NCBI RefSeq assembly: GCF_052857255.1
Contig: NC_135497.1
Location: forward strand, 111,054,880 to 111,118,879
Direction of reading: 5' to 3'
From: Amblyomma americanum
Lineage: Eukaryota; Arthropoda; Arachnida; Ixodida; Ixodidae
DNA: 64,000 bases
Shown here piece by piece: positions 51,701 to 64,000 of the stretch (its first letter is position 1; each line of letters begins with the position of its first letter). The translations under genes were made by a program, and so were the position numbers. Below the pieces are notes generated by a model that was not told the DNA's origin, made no database searches, and worked only from the letters and a program-made list of their open reading frames with translations.

Positions 51701-52357
51701 ATTCTAGCCACCCTAGCCAAGGTTTCGGCAAGAGGGCTTGTCTTCGTCTGACAACTCTGCTCGTCCAAACGTTGGCTAAGAGCCCTGAGGCTCCCCCTTC
51801 CTTGTTCACTTTGTATTATGAGGGACAGGTACATTTAATACGGTATACGGTAGGGCCCACCCATCGTTCTTTGTTAAAACCCGATTTTAACCGATTCTTG
51901 CACCCCGAGCAGATTTCTTAAATATCGGGTTCAACCCGGTTTCTACACGAAAATAAGCCTTCTAGGGGACTTAGTTTCCCTATGGACAAACCTGAATTAA
52001 GGAGATAGAGAGGATCAGCCGGCGCAGTCAGCGAATGCCGACATCTTCTTGGTCCGCGTCCCTAGTCCGGGATGCCACAAGATGGCTCCGCCTCGCGAGC
52101 TCAGCGTGCGAGGGCAGCTTGTGGCGTCGCATTCGAGCACTCGAGCTTTGAATACACCGCAGAGGAACTTCGCGGACACCTTGTCTGGATATCCAGACGA
52201 ATGTTTTCAGTACTCTGATCGGTTTGAAACTTTTCTAACGCTTTTTATTCATGACGTTGCTTATCTGAGGCCAAGTCCGAACAGTGTGCGCGTTTCAGAA
52301 GCGAGAAGCAAAAAGCACGGGGATCGACTGACCAGACGTCTACTCAGCATCACCGTA
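48781..52357. repeat. Block F, copy F3
   Basis: As F2, with the truncated old SINE at about 49815-49920. The G-rich site is shortened to GGGGGCGGGGGAG (near 50069), like F4 but unlike F1 and F2. The AT-rich stretch, transposase relic (copy c) and CCCGA-rich inverted repeat (51852-51945) follow. Its affinities switch along its length (see findings). Confidence 0.75.
50978..51490 (-). pseudogene. P-type transposase remnant (copy c)
   Basis: The minus-strand ATG is at 51488-51490. It shares with copy b the TGA that replaces the Cys after IAGYVARK and the open C-terminal tail (50978-51175). The TGA after HAFS is also present. It is nearly identical to copy b. Confidence 0.6.
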
Positions 52358-55300
52358 CAGAGGTGGGCAACCTCATGAGGTTTCGACTTCATGAGGTCGA
52401 CCTCAACCTCAAAATGAATTTGGCCTCACGTCGTGAGGTGAGGTTGAGGTGAGGTCGGCGACGGCTCGAAATTTTGTGATTGAGGTCAGCAAATCAGACC
52501 TCAACCTCACGCGTGAGTTTGAGGTTGAGTGAGGTCGTCATTCAGTGAGGTCGAAATTTTGAGGTCCAGACTATTTGCAATTGCCGCGTCTTACTTCGAC
52601 GAGTGCCGCTTCCGAAGTGGAGTCGGAGCGCACCACCGCAGTGTTCAAGCAGTGACGCTGAGCATTCGGTTTCCTCTGTTTAGACAACCGGATGGCACAG
52701 TCCGCTCTTAGCATTTGGTGCTGCGCCGTAGTGTCTGTTCAGCCCGAGCCTAGAGGAAGACGCACCCCTCTGGTCTTCCTGGGAGGAGTGCTGATGTCAC
52801 AGCACGCCGCTTACCCTTCCCCTTCCTCTGCTGGCGTAGCACCCGTAGCTGCCTGCCGGTCGGCTCGAACTCCCGGGAGCGCGCAAAGCACATAACTCAC
52901 GTTGACCCGCGGTAGCTTTGTCTGATGCCGCAAACAAATAAGTTCAGTCCAACAAGCACGCTATGAATTCGTCGCAGCGCGGATGGCCCAACGCAAGCTT
53001 ACTTCGTGTACTTCAAGACTACCGGCGCTGTCGTCACGGCTCTTGCCCTGCAGTCGAGTAAAGGGATCCTGCTGTACATTACGCGGTGATCTAACAGAAA
53101 CTGGAGCAGCCGGCACAGGAGAGAGAATGTGATTCAGGTAGTTCCTAGCAAGGACGCATGCTGATTCGATGAAAAGAGAACGAAACCAGAAAAACCTGTG
53201 TAACACCGTCGAAGCTTTTGGTCGGTGTCTTCCCCTTTCGAATCTCGCCCTACTTCTGCATCTATTCCCGTTACGTAATGCAAGCAGATGCAAATATAAT
53301 TTCATTTTTATATCCTTCCAGACAACCTCTCTTTGATCTCCAGTTCCTTGTTCCTTCTCGGAAATTCTCGTAATATGCCGAAATACCGCAGCACGGGGCG
53401 AACGTACCAGGCTACCAGCATATAGCGATGTAATAATGGTAAAATATGCAAAACTGTAATGAACGTCTGGTGATGTGGTAGCTGATTCCTTTTAGTTTTT
53501 TAATGAAGATGTGTGAATAGAACTGATTACGTGCTGGCGCTGTGCTGCCGAGTCGATGTTTCAAACCTTCTAATGTGACGTTTAATGGGGCACACTGTTG
53601 TGAACTTCTGTTTTGAGTGTGCGATTTTTGTTTGTAAGTTTGTAATCATACTCTTTGTTTTTTCTCATATGGGATCAGTTAAGTTGGCGGCCCGCCTTGC
53701 AGACGACCAGGCGCTGCTCACACTGTTACCTTTCATTTAACTATTTTACAGAGACCCATCGTTCACCCTAAACGGCTTCGCAGAATGGTCGCGCGCAGCT
53801 CGCGAGTAAAAACTTCGAGGATGCCGGCGTATAATGATTAGTTCAGTTTTGAAGGAAAACAAATGATTGACTCTAACAAGCTTCTCTCAGACTGGTTGAA
53901 GAAATGGTACCAAGGATTCTGGTCAGGCGTATAGTATTTAAGCATTCTTTTTGTCCCGCGTTTGGGGCGGGGGGGGGGGGGGGGGGGGGGGGGGAGGGGA
54001 AGGGGGGCGGGAGATTTCGCTGCGGCGAAATTTGAGTGGAGAGCCTTGGTGATCTTGGCAGAGAGAGCGATTCACGCGCCCCACTCTAGGCCAGTTGTTT
54101 TGGCTCGTGTGATTTCAATAGTCGGCACAGTATTCGAAGACGTAATTTAGCCCATTCCGGCAAAGTGCCGCGGGAGGGAAGTGGCGTAAACGGGAAGTGG
54201 CGTAAACCTGGAGGGAAGTGGCGTAAAGGGCGGAGGGTCTTGACCTCCCATGAACGTCAACATCATTATCATTAATTGTTACCTGCAATTATTTTTCTTG
54301 CAGGTAATGTACAATATTTAATCAATATTCTGGAAAGTTTTCATTTCATAGCGATATATCGACTTCCCCGAGCTCATAAAGATACACATAATCGGTATCA
54401 TCATCGCCGAGGGTCCACGGCATGTGTCGTTGCATGATCATTGCAGTATGTCACAAATGAGATCTGGCGTGTTTACCTGCTGGACAATCCGGATGTCATT
54501 AATGTGGACCGAGCTGTGGGCACTCTGTAATGCGTCTTGCGCGCATGTGTAGTAACGTGGGATCAATATGGACCTTGAAATGGGGGGTTGATGGGGACCT
54601 GGTATGACGTCACATTACATCTTCGTCACGTGATTAGGTTTGACGTCACATTATCTCACTGTCCCGTGACTTGATATTATGTACCACTCTTATGATGTTA
54701 TAAATAATACAAATTACTCTTAGCATTACCTAATTACATTTATAAGCATTGGTTAGGCATGTTGATCAATATATGTTAATTAGCAATAATGCATTACGTG
54801 ACGTGACCATATTCGTCACGTGACTCGTCGCCTCATGGCGTCACATGGTCCAGTTTCTTGCAGGCACTTTGTTTTGCGGATAAGACCTTGAAACTGAGCC
54901 ATCTAATGCTTTCGAGTTAAAAAAAGAAGCCGCTCACTTCTACACAGACATAAATACAACGCTCCCCTGTTGGTGTACTGCAGTCGCAGCTTGTTTTCGG
55001 AGGCAGCATACAGAGGACTGAAAGGAGCGTTTGCTGGGTGGCAAAATTTTCATCTACGCTGAGTGCTCTCGCTATGCCAGATAGAGCTAAAAAAATCGAA
55101 ATATACCGATATGCGTCTGCGTAGCCGTCACAGTGGAGTACACATCGGCGACCAGTTTCTGTATATACGCAATTCTCAAGTGTAGTATCGTGAATACCCC
55201 CTTCCCCCTACCACCCTCCTAATTTCTGGTAGATGGTGTAAAACGTCTGTGTTTGTCAACTGCCGGTTCGTGCGTTAATGAGCGATAGGCTTCCAATACG

Positions 55301-55845
55301 AACAAGTATACGCCAAGCAGTTGCCGAATATTTTCACTGATAAGCTTACAATTAGGGAACCAAACTTCATGAAAAAAGTACCCTCCGACGTATTGGTGGT
55401 AACCGCGTAAGGGACACCCCTGTCCGCAGGCCCTATACTCTCCGAGGGTTCATCCCAGATTATAAGCTTCTCTTATTGCGTGCACATCATCAGTGTCTGT
55501 ACGCACCTTATTAAATAATTAGAGACCGCTTAGTGCCGCTATTGTAATAACTAGTAATCACAATTGTTCCATTTTTATTTTCGCTTTCCTCTCTCACAGG
55601 ATTCTCAGAATTGTTTTTAACTGAAAAACTTCTTCATATCTTTTTGTTTTGTTTTTTCTGAGGTCGACCAGCCGACCTCAAAATTTGAGGTTGAGTGAGG
55701 TCGCCAGTGGCCTCAGGAAAAGTCAGGTGAGGGCGTCTCAGGAGACTTCAACCTCAACTGATGAGGTCGAGGTTGAATGAGGTCAGCAAATTTTTTTCGA
55801 GGTTGAGGTGAGGTCGTGATTTTTGAGATCAAATGCCCACCTATG
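52358..55845. mobile_element. hAT-like DNA transposon (copy 4, 3.5 kb)
   Basis: The left TIR is intact; the right TIR reads TGCCCACCTATG, with one change. Flanks are TCACCGTA (52350-52357) and TCACTGTA (55846-55853). The GAGGT arrays are present, the right one shortened (55655-55825). The interior minus frame at 52961-53305 is identical in length and sequence to that of copy 3. Near 54175-54230 GGGAAGTGGCGTAAA is tandemly repeated, replacing about 60 bp. Confidence 0.9.
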
Positions 55846-56893
55846 TCACTGTATCGTGCGCTGCCCACGCTAACGGCAGCCTGTTGCAAGGATCTGCTGC
55901 GTTTAAAGTGATCGCATTTACGTGGAATGTATGTTGTCGCAGTGTACAAACAATGGCAGGTCGGTGTTTCACGGTCTCAGAAGTGCCGTCTTACAGTTGA
56001 TAACGTATGAGGCGAAATATTTAAAACGAAGGAGAGAAAAAAAGAAATAACTTATTTAACAAGAGGTTGCAGTGCAACCCACCATTACTTTATTTTTTCT
56101 GCAAAACAATATACTAAAAAATTGGATATTTTATGTCTCGCAAAAAACGAGCGCTTAAAGCAAATTGTCTTCAGACTAAAAGTATTACCCGATAAAACCC
56201 GAACTGCGGAATATTTTGCTGAAAAGTCATATTTGTTTCCGAATGATAGCTCCCAAAATAGCGCCCGATTTTTACCCCCCCCCCCCCTAATTCTGCAGAA
56301 ATAAAGCCCGAAAACGAATGGCCCTAGACGCAACACACACTACAAAGCGTTTCCTTTCTGTTTCTGTTCATTCCCATCTTAATTCTTTGAATGATATAAA
56401 ACAGCAAATATGCAGCATATATATGGTTCAGACATACACACCTACCAGACCGGAAATAAAGCGGAAATAACGGTCAGTAGAGCGAGCAGTTAGGGTATGG
56501 GAGAAAAATAAGGACACGAAAACAACGAATCCCTCTTTTGCACATCCCAGAAAAAGAAAAACACTCAGAGTATATGTGTCATACTCAGTGGGAACGCGCA
56601 ACCCGAGGCCGCCGAATCGGAGGCAAAGGGGCATGCGCAGTAAGCACGGCCGGCCGCTGTTTCCGTGCATATGACTGGTGCCGCCCATAGTTGCCGGCTC
56701 TCGGAGGCGGTGCTTCGCGAAGCACGGAGGCCACGCTTTGCCATCCTCCTTCTAAGTACGACGCACACTCTACAGCGCAGCTAAGAAGTGCATTATAAAG
56801 CAAATTATTTTTTTTTAGCAAGAACCGAGGAAGCGTGCTTGAACACGGACTAGATTTATGCCGTCTGCATTGTATGATGAAGAAACTTAAAAA
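55846..56893. repeat. hAT right flank and block G, copy G3
   Basis: It contains the second empty LINE4 target (TCACGGTCTCAG near 55967-55981), CCCGA-rich motifs (56185-56325), a C-run and G sequence like G1. No gene is recognised. Confidence 0.75.
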
Positions 56894-57642
56894 TAATTGG
56901 TTTTTGGGGAAAGGAAACTGCGCAGTATCTGTCTCATAAATCGTTGGACACCAGAACCGCGCCGAAAGGGAGGGGATAAAGGAGGAAGTGAAAGAAGAAA
57001 GAAAGAGGTACCGTAGTGGAGGGCTCCGGAATAATTATCGATCACCTGGGGATCATGAACTTGCACTGACATAGCACAGCACACGAGCACCTTAGCGTTT
57101 TTCCTCCATAAAAACGCATCCGCCGCGATAGGGTTCGAACCCAGGAACTCCGGATCAGTAGCCTAGCGCCCTAACCACTGAGCCACCGCGGCGGCTCAAA
57201 TGATGAAGAAACTTCGATTTTTCCCGCGCGTCGCGTTTTTTTTTTTTTCTAGCGGTCCATACAATACAGGAGCACTGCCTACATTTAAAAACGGGAAGCT
57301 TTGGACGGCGCCGAATAAGCGCCTGCGCAGAAAATTGTACGAAGTAGGTGTACAAAAAATTATTTTTGGACGATATACAGGATCCGGAGTTCCCGGGTTC
57401 GAACCCGACCGCGGCGGCTGCGTTTTTATGGAGGAAAAACGCTGAGGCGCCCTTGTGCTGTGCGATGTCAGTGCACGTTAAAGATCCCCAGGTGGTCGAA
57501 ATTATTCCGGAGCCCTCCACTACGGCACCTCACTTCCTTTCTTCTTTCACTCCCTCCTTTATCCCTTAACTTACGACGTGGTTCAGGTGTCCGCCGATAT
57601 ATGAGACAGATACTGCGCCATTTCCGTTCCCCGAAAACCAAC

Positions 57643-57715
<73 letters not shown>

Positions 57716-57729
57716 ATTATTATTATTAT
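56894..57729. mobile_element. Inverted Ruka-like SINE pair and (ATT)n tail
   Basis: Antisense arm about 56894-57194, spacer to 57370, sense arm to 57642, ATT tract 57643-57729. Sequence details match the pair at 31286 (for example CGCGCGTCGCG and CATACAATACAGG in the spacer) better than that at 45438. Confidence 0.85.
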
Positions 57730-59158
57730 GCAGGACGCTTCTAGTCAAATAAGAATACGAACAGTACATGCAGCAAAGGATGCACGTGCGGTCGTAGAAA
57801 GTGCATTCTTAAACTTGGCCGCCCTGCTCGGGCACGCTGTGGCTTGAATTTCACGGCAAAACAAGAATCCGCATATAAACGGCACGTACTGCGGTATCAT
57901 TTCCCGAACCTCCTCCTCTCTGCGGTAACGTCACCACAGCGATCGATGCGTTTCCCGGTGTGGAAGAAAACGACAAAGAGGCGAAGTGTGCGCAATTTGC
58001 TTAACTTTGAAAGGTAGCCTATTGCGGTATTTAATGAGCAACTATTGTTAGACACCATCGCAGTGAACCTTCGTTCAAAACTGCAGTGAACAAAATTACG
58101 GCTGCGGAAGGCGACGACGTGCAAAGGCAGTGCACGAGCAGGGAGAAGAAGAAGAGAAAAGAACGCTCTTGCAGATGGTGGGGGCAGATTCGTTCAGCGT
58201 GCTTGGACCGAGCCTTGGTGTCACATCTCCGTTGCCCAAAATGCTACTCCGACCCCAGACTCCAGATGCGGACGGCCACGCGGACGCTCGAGGAAGAGAC
58301 GCCTTCCGCTTGACCCGCAACTCCGCCGTCACCACCGCCACCAGAAGCGACGCAGTCCTTCGCCAGCCGCAGCGGGTGAGCTCTGCTTCTTCAGCGTCGC
58401 GGCGCCACATCCAAAACACCGATGCTTCCTCGCGCCTTGACCCCCGCCTCCTTTTCTGTGGTGGTGGCGTGGGAGCGAAATTTTGGCGTTGTCCGGGAGT
58501 TGCTTCGACGGCTGCACCTGGCTCAACTGCTCGGTCGTCCAGGACACCACGGTGCGGCAGACGTCGAAGTCATCCTTCTTCGGGGACGACGGAAGACGTT
58601 TGCGGGCAGGCATGGGCGTACCTGTGCGGCTGAGGACCGCGGCATCGCCCGCGGACTTGTTGTGGAGTCTCGGCCGTCGCTCGCGTCATTCGATACGGTT
58701 GTATTAAGCAGGAAAGAGAAACTGCATGAAGCTCAAAAGAAAAGAAAATACGCAGTAATAAATTCGATATTCGATAAATAACCGTGTAGCAAATGTCTCA
58801 CTTCTCTCAGCCGCGCCTTGACTGAAGTCTCGATAAAAGAGGGGTTGAAAGCAGTGAGAGAAAATGGCGCCGTAGTTAAGGGCTTCGGATTAATTTAACC
58901 ACCTGGGGTTATTCAAAACAAGCACCGATATCGCGTAGCACACGGGCGGCTTTTTGTATTTCGCCTCCGTGGAGATGTGGCTGCCGCGGTCGGACTTTGA
59001 TACCGCGTCGTCTACAGCTGCTCAGTGGCCGAATCGGCAGCCACCGCAGCAGGTTCGAGCCAAACGGCCAGAAAAAAAAATGCCCCGTTCGAAAACGACG
59101 ACATGAATTGCCATCTAAGTAAATTATAAAGAGAAGTTGTCGTAGTCGTAAAGCGAAT
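57730..59158. repeat. Block S, copy S6 (short form)
   Basis: The 152-aa frame (58175-58633) and the 119-aa frame (58422-58781) are both open. It matches S3 closely, including GTGTGGAAGAAAA and the extra GAA triplet near 58145. The old SINE is at about 58864-59065. Confidence 0.8.
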
Positions 59159-60049
59159 CACATTGTGTGTAATAAAAAAATCAGCTGCGGTTCAACTACT
59201 GCTGAATCTATTTATCGAAAGCTGCAGTGTATCCTGTAAGTATACGCGGCTTGGCCTCTAACGTTTAGTGCGTTCCGCACACTGGATAGGCAACGTGCCT
59301 ACCGTGGCGGTTAAATTAATGGTTGATCTCGAGAGGTTGGTCTCCTAATGAACGTTGCGGATTAGTGGCTTAGCTCGGCTATGCCAGCATATGTGTAGCA
59401 AAAGGTAAGCCTTGGTTAGCCTTGATTAATCTTGATTGCAAGTCCAGGTTAGTCTGGTTGTCTAGCTATGTTGTTGTCGCATTAAAGACGACACGACTGT
59501 GGTTACGGCGCACGTGAGCTCTCCTTTTCAATCCTCCGACATTTTATCACGCATGCGACGGAGCTGGCGAAGCGAGCGGAGGCGAGCGCAACGACGAGGA
59601 ACGCGGTGTGACGTCATACCAAGCGGCGGCGAGCCGCGTGGTGTGACGTCATGCCAGATTGCGCGGCTAGCGCGCACAGCAGTGTAACCGTCTCACATAT
59701 CTCTGTGGACAACCGAATCGCGCTGTAAAGGAAGGGATAAACGAGGGCGGGAACGAAGAAAGAGAAAACTGAAAAGTTCGCTCGGCTACTGATCCGGAGC
59801 TCCCGGGTTCGAACCCGACCGCGGCGGCAGCGTTTTCATGGAGGCAAAACGCCAAGGCGCCCGTTTGCTCTGCGATGTCAGTGCACGTTAAATATCCCCA
59901 GGTGGTCGAAATTATTCTGGAGCCCTCCTCTACGGCACCTCTGCCTTTCTTCTTTCACTCCCTCCGTTATCCCTTCCCTTACGGCTCGATTGAGGTGTCC
60001 AACGATTTACGAGACAGACACTGCGCCATTTCCTTTCCCCAAAAAACCT
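59159..60049. repeat. Block E copy E5 plus composite SINE
   Basis: E to about 59688 with both TGACGTCA sites. The composite SINE has its antisense-to-sense switch at CGCTCGGCTACTGATCC (near 59781) and ends near 60049. Confidence 0.75.
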
Positions 60050-63719
<3,670 letters not shown>

Positions 63720-64000
63720 CAGAGGTGGGCAACCTCACTAGGTTTCGACTTCATGAGGTCGACCTCAACCTCAAAATGAATTCGGCCTCACGTCATGAGG
63801 TGAGGTTGAGGTGAGGTCGGCGACGGCTCGAAATTTTGTGATTGAGGTCAGCAAATCAGAGCTCTACCTCACGCGTGAGTTTGAGGTTGAGTGAGGTCGT
63901 CATTCAGTGAGGTCGAAATTTTGAGGTCCAGACTATTTGCAATTGCCGCGTCTTACTTTGACGAGTGCCGCTTCCGAAGCGGAGTCGGAGCGCACCACCG
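63720..64000. mobile_element. hAT-like DNA transposon, left end (copy 5, cut by the window)
   Basis: The left TIR CAGAGGTGGGCA begins at 63720, preceded by TCACCGTA (63712-63719). The subterminal GAGGT array runs to about 63930. The rest lies beyond the window. Confidence 0.9.

Overview
The window is non-coding, repeat-dominated animal DNA. The best-fitting source is a hard tick, probably metastriate: it carries many copies of a tRNA-derived SINE that looks like the tick family Ruka (A box, B box and an ATT-type tail), long (ATT)n tracts, and several non-LTR retrotransposons. I recognise no intact host gene. The organism call is inference from repeat families recalled from knowledge, not a database match.

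Layout. Most of the window is a tandem array of a large composite unit of about 11.4 kb. I label its blocks S, E, F, H and G, in the order S - E - SINE - F - H - G - inverted SINE pair - (ATT)n - S. S starts near 4101, 18853, 32187, 34957, 46438 and 57730. The last complete periods are about 11.48 and 11.29 kb. Block F carries the C-terminal part of a P-element/THAP-type transposase on the minus strand, decayed in every copy. Block H is a 3.3-3.5 kb hAT-like DNA transposon with 12-bp terminal inverted repeats (CAGAGGTGGGCA), an 8-bp target duplication (TCACCGTA/TCACTGTA) and arrays of GAGGT motifs inside each end. No hAT transposase is visible in it.

Region by region. 1-9340 holds E and S blocks interrupted by a 5'-truncated LINE (1403-3888), a SINE-LINE chimera with a long open RT/RNase H frame (6725-8697) and SINE pairs. 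9342-11889 is the 5' half of a third LINE (PHD-type ORF1 and endonuclease, no RT), joined to the right part of a hAT copy. 14245-18852 is a rearranged stretch with a second copy of the first LINE. 18853-32186 is one unit containing a fourth LINE (27557-30369, minus strand), inserted with a clean 12-bp target duplication; two other units preserve the empty site. 32187-34956 is an extra 2.77-kb S-E-SINE module. 34957-64000 is about 2.5 regular units.

How it fits together. The elements look like a nested stack: an old unit with degraded SINEs and a P-type transposase relic, hit by a hAT, then by younger SINEs and LINEs, then amplified in tandem and reshuffled. SINE and ATT sequences mark the sites of exchange. 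Disabling mutations are distributed among the units in a mosaic way, which suggests unequal exchange or gene conversion. Many long open frames in the ATT tracts and the SINEs are artefacts.
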